Translations under genes and position numbers: made by a program
The notes under the pieces: model-generated
What the model saw: only the letters and a program-made list of their open reading frames with translations
Told to the model about the DNA's origin: nothing
Databases searched by the model: none
From: Phycisphaerales bacterium
GTDB taxonomy: Bacteria > Planctomycetota > Phycisphaerae > Sedimentisphaerales > Anaerobacaceae
DNA length: 64,000 nucleotides
Assembly (NCBI GenBank): GCA_003141315.1
Contig: PLLP01000006.1
Location: 772 to 64,771, forward strand
Direction: 5' to 3'
Part shown: piece after piece, positions 42,009-50,383 of the stretch
Layout: every line of letters starts with the position of its first letter
Position numbering within the stretch: position 1 is the stretch's first letter

Positions 42009-42046
42009 AAATTTTTTCGTTTCCGATATAGAATAATTGCTTCGTA

Positions 42047-43765
42047 TTACACGGTATCTGCCTGCGTCACCCTAAGCACCTCGGCGACGGTCGTGACGCC
42101 GCTGAGGACTTTTCTTGCGCCGTCCATACGCAGCGTATTAAGACCGGCATTGAGGGCTGCCCTTTTGATGACGCCGGCGCTCTGCAGTTTATATATCAAA
42201 TCCTGTATCTGTTCGTCTATCAGCATCATCTCATAGATGCCTGTCCTGCCGCGATAGCCTGTCTGGAAACACCTGTCGCAACCTGCGCCGACGCTCACGT
42301 TTGATAGCGCCCCCGGCTGCAAATGGCCGAGACCAAGCTCCCGCAGTTCCCGTTCCGTAGGCTTTGACGCCTGCCTGCAATCGGGGCAAACCCTTCGCAC
42401 CAATCGCTGCGCAAGAATCGCCACAAGAGACGAGCTCACTAAGTAAGGCTCTACACCAAGGTCCAGCAGCCTTGTTATCGCGCCCGCAGAATCGTTGGTA
42501 TGCAAAGTGCTGAAGACAAGGTGCCCCGTCAATGACGACTGAATCGCCATTCGGGCGGTCTCGACGTCGCGCACTTCGCCGACCATTATCACATCGGGGT
42601 CCTGCCGCAAAACGTGCCGCAGCGAGTTCGCGAAATTCATACCTTTTTTTGCCGCAACCTGCATCTGGCTGATGCCTTCGAGCTGATATTCAATCGGGTC
42701 CTCGATTGTCATAATATTTTTTTCAGCGGAATTTATTCTGTTCAGGCAGGCATAAAGGGTCGTGCTTTTACCGGAACCCGTAGGCCCCGTGACAAAGATT
42801 ACGCCGTGCGTGCGGTTCAACAATGTGTCGAATTTATCGAGGTCTTCTTTTCCAAGACCCAGGTCGTTAAGGCCTAATACCCCGCTGCTTTTATCCAATA
42901 GTCGCAGGACGCATCGTTCGCCATAGCTCGTAGGAACGGTGCTTACACGCAGGTCTATTTCCCGCTGGCCTAATCGAACAGAGCACCTGCCGTCCTGCGG
43001 CATCCTGCGTTCGGCGATATCCATACCCGCCATAACCTTGATGCGTGATACGACCAGCGGCAGGACGTTCCTGTTGAGGCTCAGCGTATCGTAAAGGATG
43101 CCGTCTATGCGGTATCGAATCTGGATTTTGTTTTCGTAAGGGTGGACGTGAATATCGCTCGCCCGAAGCTGCAGCGCCCTGAAGAGAACATCGTTGACCA
43201 ACCTGATGACCGGCGGCCTGTTCACCACGTCAAGCAAATCGTCCGAAGCCGACACCTCATCAGCGAGCTGGTCGATATTCTGCGAATCCAGTTCCTCGGC
43301 GACCTCCTCGATAACAGTGCTTCGCTGCTCATAAGCGACGTCGATTGCTGCGGTGATTGCTGTCCTGGTAGCGAGAGCCGGCTTGACGGGCATCTTTGTC
43401 ATTTTAGATACGTTATCTAACGCATTGGTATCCAGCGGCCTCGATAGAATAACGGTAAGTTCATTGTCTGCTGCGCCGTTATCCTTGGTTTCTTTAATTC
43501 CTATGAGCGAATAATGCTGGGCGTAAGAAGCCGGCACAGACTGCACAAATTCCGCGGGCACCTGCTTGGCGGGTATATCGGTGAAATACTGCTGCCCGAG
43601 AGCAGCGGCAAACAGCTTAAGGACGCCCTCCTCGGTAAAATACGGGCATTGCAGCAGAACCTCGTCTATCGGTTCGCTGCTTTTGTTGCTCTCGAGAAAC
43701 CCCGTAAGCTGACCGGCATCGATTATGCCGGTTCGTTTGGCAGTTTGTATAAGCAGGTCTTTCAT
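42047..43765 (-). CDS. gspE: Type II secretion ATPase GspE
   Basis: A 572-residue hexameric assembly ATPase. An N-terminal MshEN-like domain (about 1-140) is followed by DIHVHPYENKIQIRYRIDG, Walker A GPTGSGKSTTLYACL, the Asp box TIEDPIEYQLEGISQMQV, Walker B DPDVIMVGEVRDVETA, the His box TGHLVFSTLHTNDSAGAI and a zinc-binding CPDC/CDRC pair. About 180 bp separates it from gspD, more than the other gaps, with no recognised terminator. Confidence 0.96.
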   Translation of the reverse strand: MKDLLIQTAKRTGIIDAGQLTGFLESNKSSEPIDEVLLQCPYFTEEGVLKLFAAALGQQYFTDIPAKQVPAEFVQSVPASYAQHYSLIGIKETKDNGAADNELTVILSRPLDTNALDNVSKMTKMPVKPALATRTAITAAIDVAYEQRSTVIEEVAEELDSQNIDQLADEVSASDDLLDVVNRPPVIRLVNDVLFRALQLRASDIHVHPYENKIQIRYRIDGILYDTLSLNRNVLPLVVSRIKVMAGMDIAERRMPQDGRCSVRLGQREIDLRVSTVPTSYGERCVLRLLDKSSGVLGLNDLGLGKEDLDKFDTLLNRTHGVIFVTGPTGSGKSTTLYACLNRINSAEKNIMTIEDPIEYQLEGISQMQVAAKKGMNFANSLRHVLRQDPDVIMVGEVRDVETARMAIQSSLTGHLVFSTLHTNDSAGAITRLLDLGVEPYLVSSSLVAILAQRLVRRVCPDCRQASKPTERELRELGLGHLQPGALSNVSVGAGCDRCFQTGYRGRTGIYEMMLIDEQIQDLIYKLQSAGVIKRAALNAGLNTLRMDGARKVLSGVTTVAEVLRVTQADTV

Positions 43766-43945
43766 ATCTATTTAATATACGTTCGCACACGTCTATATGT
43801 ATCCGCACATCTCGGTATTTTTGCGGAAACCCTTCAAGGCTTCAGGTGTACCAGAAAAATACCTCTTTTCGCCACAATGTTCAACAACTTTGTCTAATCA
43901 GCCGATTTGTAATTCCTTCAAAACAGGCTTATGAAAAAAGGCGTT

Positions 43946-46900
43946 TCATTTCTCATTGGGATCGAATATTTTTTTCGGAGCCATAGGTGTTGGTTTTATT
44001 CCGGGCCAATCCTGATAATCCTGCATATCTTTTTCGTGTTTTTCAAAGTCCTGTCGATTTTTATCCGAGATACGAATTATGTCGGATTCCATGCCTCTTT
44101 GCTCAGGTCTTAATATGTTGGCCTTGACAAAGACATACATCCTGTCCTGCGTATCTGTATTGGCAGTGCTTCTGAATGCGCCGCCAATAAATGGCAAATC
44201 GCCTAAAATCGGGACTTTCGTCCCGCCCTTGCTCTGGTTAAGTTTTTCAAGTCCGCCGAGTATTATTGTGCGGTCATCGGGCACTGTTATTACCGTCTTG
44301 ACATCGCTTGTAAGCAAATCAGGGGGTGATGGACCCGATAATTCGCCGCCGCCAGAACCGGCCTTCAATACATAATCCGGCCTTGCACGAAAATCTGTGC
44401 GTGTCATTGTTATCTCTAATCGAAGTAAATTCCCTTCGCTGATATGAGGCGTAATATCGAGCTTTATCTCAGCAGTGTATGGCGTATTAGTCACCGATGC
44501 AGTTGATGCGCTCGGTCCAGAGCCACTCGTCACGATACTGCTCTGGGCTGATACTATGGTTTGTACTTCAGAAGTTTTAATTGTGCCTGTCGCATTATCG
44601 TTAACAAGCAGTTTGGGTTTTGCCAGTACCCGGCCGTAGCCTTTCTTGTCCATAGCAGTCAACAGTGCCTGTATATGATTGTCGCCATAAAAGGCGCTGC
44701 CGGTTCCGTTGTTAGTGCTGCCGCCCCAGACTTTCTGACCAACTGGCTTCTTCGAACACGGGTCAACCGAGAAAGGAATTGCTAAACTAAAATTGCCGGT
44801 ATCTCCAACAAGCGGTAATGAAGGGCCTTTTGTAAGTACGTTCAGGTCGAGATTGAAGGCGTCATTTTTCGATACCTCAACCAATGTGACATCAATCAAT
44901 ACCTGGGGCCTGCGCCTGTCCAACTGCCTGATGAGGCTTTCAACCCACTGCTGGTTTTTTTTGCTGGCATAGACGATTATAGCGAACGTATTTTTATCGG
45001 GTATTATGGCAATCTCTTCGTCAGTTTTTTTGGTGATTGTTGTGCCGACCACTTTACCGCTGGCGTCTTTGTTTTCCACCGTCTCATGTATAAGCTGATT
45101 GAGGACCTTGGCCATTTCTTCGGGGTCCTGGCTTTCCAGCGGATAGACGACATAATTTGTAGAGGCCTCCGCCGGCGAGCTGTCAATGTAGCCAATCATG
45201 GATGCTATTCGCAGATGCTGTTCAGCAGTAGCGTTGACCAACAATGCGTTGGTAGCTTCAATAACGATAATCTGCGGCTCTTCGCCTGTAATTTCCTGTA
45301 TCTCAGCGGCAGACGTTGGCTGGCCGCCCTGCCCCGGCTGCTGGCCCGGCTGGGTAATCCGTCCCGAGGTCGGGTATCTGGATGTAGTTGAGCCTCTCGT
45401 TGTGGTTTTTGGCTGTGTCGATATTATCCCCAGCTCCCCGAGTTTTGAGACGACGTCCTGAGCATCCGCATTCTGGATTTCGTAAAGCCGCAGCGACCGC
45501 AGGTCCTGCTGCTGGACGTCGAGGGTATCGACGAGGCTTTCGATAATATCGAGCTGCTCCTCACGGCCTATCATAAGCAGCCGGTTCGTCCTGTCATCAA
45601 CATCAATAAAGACGTTCAGCGCCTCGGACGCCGGTGCGGCACTTGGTGTAGGTTGAGTTTGCACGGGCGGCCTGATTAATGGTCTCCCGCCGCCGGGCGG
45701 CATTACCCTTGCCGCAGGCGTAGCTACGGTTATTGAAATCGTGCCGAGCTGCTCTGCGAGGGCCTTGATTTTATCCTTGAGAGCCGATGCCATCGTATAT
45801 TTAAGCCGCCTGAAATGGAACCTCTTCGGTTCGCCGGGCTTATCCACCATACTTATAAGCTCTTCAACCCGGCTCATACGATAGGCGTATTCGGTCACAA
45901 TTAAAAAGCCCCCTGCCGAAGCGGAGGTATTAATATCCAGACCCATGCCCATTCCCGTAAGCAGATTTTTTGCGCTTTCAGGGTCAATAAATTTGAGCTG
46001 GAAAATCCGTGTTATAACAACATCGCCCTTCTGTATTTTCTCGTTGGATGTATCCACCAGTTCAGGGTCGATATTTGCCACCTCTTCCTTGGGCACAATT
46101 GTAACGAAGTTCCCGCGTCGGGACATTACGAACCCCTTCTGCTTCATAACCGATTCGAGCAGCGGGTATAAATCTTTCACTCTTAATTTTCCTTCGAGAT
46201 TATTTTCTAATTTCAGAGTAATATCGCCGGTCACCTTTGTCGGGTCATACATATAATTCAAATGAAGGTATTCACTTACCAGTCCTATCAGCTGAATTAT
46301 GGAAAGCTTCTCCGGCAGCGAAACCGAAATCACCTCGTTGCCGTCAGCAACGGACTCAGAATCATTCGCCTTCGAAGTTTTTGCCGCAGCCTGCACATTA
46401 GGTTTCGTCTGATTTAACTCGGCGGGAGGTTTTGCCGCAGTCCTGCTGCTCATCTGCGCCTTCACCGGTATAGCGGGAACCTTGTTCGAATCGACAGCGG
46501 TCTTCCTGCCGAGAGAATCGGTTAATTTGCTAAATACATCGGAAAGCGAACCCGCCGCAGGCGGGTTAGCGTCTTTCTGCAACCGAAGATTTGCATCTGC
46601 CTTTTTAATCTTTTCCTTATTGGCAGCAGGCAGGTTATTTATATCAATCTTCAAAAGTGATGCCGCATCAAACAGGCCGGAATTACCCGTCTCTTTTTCG
46701 GTATTATTTTGTAAGACCGGTTCGGCGTTATTATTGGAATTTAAGGTAATTGCCGCATTTGCATCCGCCGGTCTTGCAAGAGAGGAAACCACATCCTCAA
46801 CGGCTTCGTTCTGCTCATCGCTGCCGGTGCCGCTTTGCGGCTCAGCCATAAGAAGCTTTTCGATTTGTTCAATTCTCTCGCCCGGTGCAATAATCAGCAC

Positions 46901-47386
46901 CTTATCTCCCAAAACATCTACGATTGCCTTATCGCCCTGGCCGGCAGGAGGGTTGGCAAAGCTTCCGACCTGAACGTTGCCGAGCTTCGCAGAGATTTCC
47001 TTGGCCGCCGGCAGGCTGGAAGCAGCATTAGCCGGAACTATATTCTCTACCTCATACGGTTTTTGTGAATCGACAAGTCTTAAAACTTCTGCTGCTCTCG
47101 CCAAATCCAGTTGCTGCGCTGTTATGGAAATGATATTGTTTTTGACGATTTGACTTTCAACCTGGATTGCCGTCTTTTTAAGAAAACCCTGAGCCTGTTC
47201 GGCAGTGATGTAGCGCAGGGAAAAAACCCTGTACCGCGGTGCAGGCGCAGTTGCAGTTTTACCGTCGCTGCTTTGCTGCGCAGACAAAACCGGCGGACAG
47301 GAAAAGACGACCGCAAACAGAACTAACCATAGAACGTTTTTCAAATTGCTAAGAGAAACTATTCCTGGCTTTCCATCGACGTACAT
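43946..47386 (-). CDS. gspD: Type II secretion outer-membrane secretin GspD, enlarged
   Basis: A 1146-residue secretin with a signal peptide ending PPVLSA. Typical GspD is about 650-800 residues. Residues about 45-170 already contain a secretin N-type module (FSLRYITAEQAQGFLKKTAI), followed by a roughly 190-residue Asn/Ala-rich linker. Then come N0 (VISVSLPEKLSIIQLIGLVSEYLHLNYMYD), further N domains (IFQLKFIDPESAKNLLTG; LRLYEIQNADAQDVVSKLGELG; VYPLESQDPEEMAKVLNQLI) and the secretin domain, ending VPILGDLPFIGGAFRSTANTDTQDRMYVFVKANILRP. It forms the outer-membrane exit channel. A palindromic repeat at 46549-46567 is translated within the linker. Confidence 0.95.
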   Translation of the reverse strand: MYVDGKPGIVSLSNLKNVLWLVLFAVVFSCPPVLSAQQSSDGKTATAPAPRYRVFSLRYITAEQAQGFLKKTAIQVESQIVKNNIISITAQQLDLARAAEVLRLVDSQKPYEVENIVPANAASSLPAAKEISAKLGNVQVGSFANPPAGQGDKAIVDVLGDKVLIIAPGERIEQIEKLLMAEPQSGTGSDEQNEAVEDVVSSLARPADANAAITLNSNNNAEPVLQNNTEKETGNSGLFDAASLLKIDINNLPAANKEKIKKADANLRLQKDANPPAAGSLSDVFSKLTDSLGRKTAVDSNKVPAIPVKAQMSSRTAAKPPAELNQTKPNVQAAAKTSKANDSESVADGNEVISVSLPEKLSIIQLIGLVSEYLHLNYMYDPTKVTGDITLKLENNLEGKLRVKDLYPLLESVMKQKGFVMSRRGNFVTIVPKEEVANIDPELVDTSNEKIQKGDVVITRIFQLKFIDPESAKNLLTGMGMGLDINTSASAGGFLIVTEYAYRMSRVEELISMVDKPGEPKRFHFRRLKYTMASALKDKIKALAEQLGTISITVATPAARVMPPGGGRPLIRPPVQTQPTPSAAPASEALNVFIDVDDRTNRLLMIGREEQLDIIESLVDTLDVQQQDLRSLRLYEIQNADAQDVVSKLGELGIISTQPKTTTRGSTTSRYPTSGRITQPGQQPGQGGQPTSAAEIQEITGEEPQIIVIEATNALLVNATAEQHLRIASMIGYIDSSPAEASTNYVVYPLESQDPEEMAKVLNQLIHETVENKDASGKVVGTTITKKTDEEIAIIPDKNTFAIIVYASKKNQQWVESLIRQLDRRRPQVLIDVTLVEVSKNDAFNLDLNVLTKGPSLPLVGDTGNFSLAIPFSVDPCSKKPVGQKVWGGSTNNGTGSAFYGDNHIQALLTAMDKKGYGRVLAKPKLLVNDNATGTIKTSEVQTIVSAQSSIVTSGSGPSASTASVTNTPYTAEIKLDITPHISEGNLLRLEITMTRTDFRARPDYVLKAGSGGGELSGPSPPDLLTSDVKTVITVPDDRTIILGGLEKLNQSKGGTKVPILGDLPFIGGAFRSTANTDTQDRMYVFVKANILRPEQRGMESDIIRISDKNRQDFEKHEKDMQDYQDWPGIKPTPMAPKKIFDPNEK
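46549..46567. repeat. Palindromic repeat inside gspD
   Basis: AACCCGCCGCAGGCGGGTT, perfect arms around one base, is read on the minus strand as NPPAAGS in the variable linker of the secretin. Confidence 0.65.
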
Positions 47387-47644
47387 ACTCTGCTCCGTAG
47401 TAAATAATGTGCATATTTTTCAAGCTTTTGCACTGACGATTTATCGGGTATTTTGCGGTGCTACTGTTGCTAAACCTTCGCTTCAAAGGTGCTTTTGATG
47501 TTATGCCGCTGCGAAGGCGTCATGCCCGATATTTCCGTAGTAATTGGACGAATGAACGGGAAAAAAGTTCCACATCTATGCTGTTAACCGGCAAATTAAA
47601 GCGGGAAAAGAATTTATTATTTGTTATCGGACAGCCCGTTTTCT

Positions 47645-48643
47645 CTATTTAGGCGGGACGGCCCTGCGACGCGGTGGTTGCCGGCGGGTCGTATTCGGGT
47701 CTTTGGTATCCGGTTTAGCGGGTTCGATTTTTTTGCCCTGGTCGCCCGGAGCTGCGGTTTGCTCACCTCCGGCTTTTGCTTTTTGGCTTTCGGCAAGGTA
47801 TTTCTCGTATATTTCATCGGCTTTTCTAAAATTTTCCTCTTTGGCTGCGTCATTGGTATCCGCACTGTTGGTAATCGAATCAATTTCATTCATAAACTTC
47901 TGGACAAAGGCCTCATCTTCAGGACTTAAAAGTGTGGGTTCAGTATCTCCCGAATTCGCATTCTCCTGGTCAGTTCCAATTACCGCCGCCCTGTCAGGGA
48001 TGGCAACATTGCCCGTGATAGCAGGAGCAGCCGCTGCCTCGCCCGGCACAGCGAAAGGTTGCGGCGTCGAAAATTCGACCGATGCCTGTGATAACATTTT
48101 ACCCTTGACTAAACTTACCTGCGGCGACTTCGGTTCAATAGGCACACTAAATGTCCGCTGGCCATCACCAACCACAAGCAGACCATCTTTTATTTCCTTT
48201 ATTACGAGATAATCTACCTTGCTGGTTTGCCTGACCCATTTTAAACCAGAGCCCGGAAGGTCTATCAGGGCAAGAGAAAGCTGCGGACTCGTTTGATTGA
48301 CACAGGTTGCAATGAGCTTGAATTTTCCCGACGAGTTGATTGGGGCACGGCCGATGTCCGCTACGCCGGGCGTCTGAACTCCCACAGGTTTGGGGGGCGG
48401 CTCCTTCGGCGGCGGATTCAGATACAGGGCAAACGTCTTTGCCTCTTTCACAAGGGCAGAGGTTTCCTCTTTTTCCGCTGAAAGCCGGGCAGACCGTGTC
48501 TTTTGAAATCTTTCCAGGATATTGCCGCCTGCGTCAGGATTCGAAACTTTCTTATCTGACACCGATGCCAAAACTGTAGGCAGTATTATCAGAACCGAAG
48601 CGATTATCGCTGCCAAAACACATATTATCCTGACGGCCTTCAC
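47645..48643 (-). CDS. GspC-like inner-membrane protein of the secretion system
   Basis: A 332-residue protein with one N-terminal membrane helix. A region resembling the GspC homology (HR) domain is at FKLIATCVNQTSPQLSLALIDLPGSGLKWVRQTSKVDYLVIKEIKDGLLVVGDGQRTFSVPIE (about 105-170). A long Pro/Ala/charged C-terminal tail follows. GspC links the inner-membrane platform to the secretin. The start is GTG 48643 with GAGGAA. It is 258 bp upstream of gspD on the same strand. Assignment is by topology, HR-like pattern and position. Confidence 0.65.
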   Translation of the reverse strand: MKAVRIICVLAAIIASVLIILPTVLASVSDKKVSNPDAGGNILERFQKTRSARLSAEKEETSALVKEAKTFALYLNPPPKEPPPKPVGVQTPGVADIGRAPINSSGKFKLIATCVNQTSPQLSLALIDLPGSGLKWVRQTSKVDYLVIKEIKDGLLVVGDGQRTFSVPIEPKSPQVSLVKGKMLSQASVEFSTPQPFAVPGEAAAAPAITGNVAIPDRAAVIGTDQENANSGDTEPTLLSPEDEAFVQKFMNEIDSITNSADTNDAAKEENFRKADEIYEKYLAESQKAKAGGEQTAAPGDQGKKIEPAKPDTKDPNTTRRQPPRRRAVPPK

Positions 48644-48673
48644 TGCCTGTTCCTCGAAAAAGACGCAATAAAG

Positions 48674-48742
48674 CTATATCCAATTGTGAGTAAATAACGT
48701 CTCTGTATGCTTAACCCATATTATTAAGACGTTATCGGCCAT
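48674..48742 (-). CDS. Candidate 22-codon leader peptide upstream of the gspC-like gene
   Basis: ATG at 48742 with GGAGGG eight bases upstream, the best ribosome site in the neighbourhood, opens a 22-codon frame (MADNVLIIWVKHTETLFTHN, then WI and TAG). It ends 31 bp before the gspC-like start. A perfect 9-bp inverted repeat lies inside it (48694-48702 and 48727-48735). It could be a leader peptide or chance; no homolog is known to me. Confidence 0.35.
   Translation of the reverse strand: MADNVLIIWVKHTETLFTHNWI
48694..48735. repeat. 9-bp perfect inverted repeat in the T2SS operon leader
   Basis: ATAACGTCT at 48694-48702 and AGACGTTAT at 48727-48735, with 24 bases between. It could be a regulator site or an RNA stem in the leader of the secretion operon. 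Confidence 0.5.
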
Positions 48743-48901
48743 ATTTTGTTCCCTCCAAAGCATAATTTTCTGATAAATTTTTACGCACGAACAGGATAAA
48801 AATACCGCTAAATTTTAAAGAGGCTTATTCGAATTGCCGATAGGCTTGTTCTGTTGGGGGACACACGAAGTATTTTATTGGAGATAGGAGATAATAGAGA
48901 A

Positions 48902-50341
48902 ATGGCTAATGAGCAGGGAAAAACAAACTTTAACCATGTAACCGTCGCTACCATCAGACAGCAGGAAACTATCGCAGAAGCAGCCAAAAAAATGCGTGAT
49001 AATAATGTCGGCTGCCTGATTGTCACAGATAATACGGACAAATTGGCGGGTATTGTGACAGAACGCGATATTTCAAGCCGGGCTGCCGCCAACTTTCTTG
49101 ATCTCGGCAAGTCTAATGTTAGTGAAATAATGACCAGTGATATAATCTGGTGTTCGCCGGATACTGAACCGAGACAAGCAAGAGAACTGATGGCTGCCCA
49201 CCACATCAGGCACCTGCCGGTCGTGCAGGATGGTAAAGTCGTCAGAATGTATTCTATGAGGGATGTCGTGCATGAGCAGCTCATCGAATCAAGAATCGCC
49301 GCTGAACAAGTGGCAATGCTGTCGGCCTGCCTGAAGAGTTCTAATCTCGTTGAAATTACCAGTATGGTCACTTCTGAAGTGACTAAGCTTTTCAATGCCA
49401 AGAGATGCCTGCTGTATTTCAATGAGGATTCGTCCGACCATACAACCAACGTGCCTGCCAGCTATAATAATTGTGTTTGCCCAAGGCAATGCCTCAAAGA
49501 CCTTTTTGCCCAGGAAAACGACCCGGAAGGGTGCAGAATTTGCACAGATTCTATGCCTTTACTCTGCCAGAAAGACGGGGCGACACTGCCGAGAGTTATT
49601 ATACAGCTTAAAATCGATAAGGTGAAAGGGGTTTCTTCCAAAGGCATCGGCAATATAAAAGGATTTCTCTGTATGTGCGGCCTTGAACACGCAAAGGTCC
49701 TCAACCAGTCGCTGCTGCATTACAAGGCAAAGCTCGTAAAAGACATACTCAATCTGCACCTTACCAATGTCGCTCAATACCAGGATGCCAGAATTGCATC
49801 GCTTACAGATGGCCTTACCAAGGTAGGCTCCAGGCGATACTTCGAAGATATGCTCGAAAACGAGACCTCGCGGGCGGGCAGATATTCAAGGTCGTTCTCC
49901 ATCGGCATTATTGACGTGGACAAGTTTAAGGAGATTAACGACAAGTTCGGTCATACCGCAGGGGATGCTGCGCTAAAGCAGCTTGCCGAGTGTATGAAGG
50001 GCCTCAAGAGAAATTCGGACATTCTTGCCCGGTACGGCGGAGATGAGTTTGTGATTATCCTGCCTGAAACAGGCATCGAAGGCGCCGAAAAAATGATTGA
50101 GAGAATCCGCAATAAGGCTCACGAAATCAAGATTGCGGATAATCTATTCCTGTCGGTAAGCTGCGGAGTCGCACAGGCCCCGCTCGACAGGCCTGTAAGC
50201 GGAATTGAGATGATACGAAGGGCAGACAGCGCTCTCTACAGGGCGAAAAATGGCGGCCGCGACTGCACCAAAATCTGGAGCGAAGAGACTGATGAGTCGT
50301 CTAACGACAGCCAGGTTGTCCAGAGCGAACTATCGGCCTGA
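48902..50341 (+). CDS. Diguanylate cyclase with CBS pair and Cys-rich sensor domain
   Basis: A 479-residue cytoplasmic protein from ATG 48902 (AGGAG upstream; a TTG 48 bases earlier is less likely). Two CBS motifs (about 10-65 and 75-130: VGCLIVTDNTDKLAGIVTERDI and IRHLPVVQDGKVVRMYSMRDV) bind nucleotides in this family. A GAF-sized region (about 140-290) has clustered cysteines at 191, 193, 197, 211, 214 and 222 plus 257 and 259. The GGDEF domain follows (300-470) with DSLTDGLTKVGSRRYF-like entry text and an intact ARYGGDEFVIILPE active site. It should make c-di-GMP in response to nucleotide and perhaps redox or metal signals. Divergent from the T2SS operon. Confidence 0.88.
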   Translation: MANEQGKTNFNHVTVATIRQQETIAEAAKKMRDNNVGCLIVTDNTDKLAGIVTERDISSRAAANFLDLGKSNVSEIMTSDIIWCSPDTEPRQARELMAAHHIRHLPVVQDGKVVRMYSMRDVVHEQLIESRIAAEQVAMLSACLKSSNLVEITSMVTSEVTKLFNAKRCLLYFNEDSSDHTTNVPASYNNCVCPRQCLKDLFAQENDPEGCRICTDSMPLLCQKDGATLPRVIIQLKIDKVKGVSSKGIGNIKGFLCMCGLEHAKVLNQSLLHYKAKLVKDILNLHLTNVAQYQDARIASLTDGLTKVGSRRYFEDMLENETSRAGRYSRSFSIGIIDVDKFKEINDKFGHTAGDAALKQLAECMKGLKRNSDILARYGGDEFVIILPETGIEGAEKMIERIRNKAHEIKIADNLFLSVSCGVAQAPLDRPVSGIEMIRRADSALYRAKNGGRDCTKIWSEETDESSNDSQVVQSELSA

Positions 50342-50364
50342 GTTAATCTTTATTCTCGCAAATA

Positions 50365-50381
50365 ACCCGCCGAAGGCGGGT
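50365..50381. repeat. Palindrome between converging genes
   Basis: ACCCGCCGAAGGCGGGT lies between the converging stop codons at 50341 and 50384. It has no T-run, so a terminator role is doubtful; it is a member of the short palindrome family. Confidence 0.6.
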
Positions 50382-50383
50382 CG

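Noticed and set aside
50365-50381. Palindrome between converging genes as a terminator
   Set aside because: The stem is GC-rich but neither strand has a following T-run; it matches the dispersed palindrome family.
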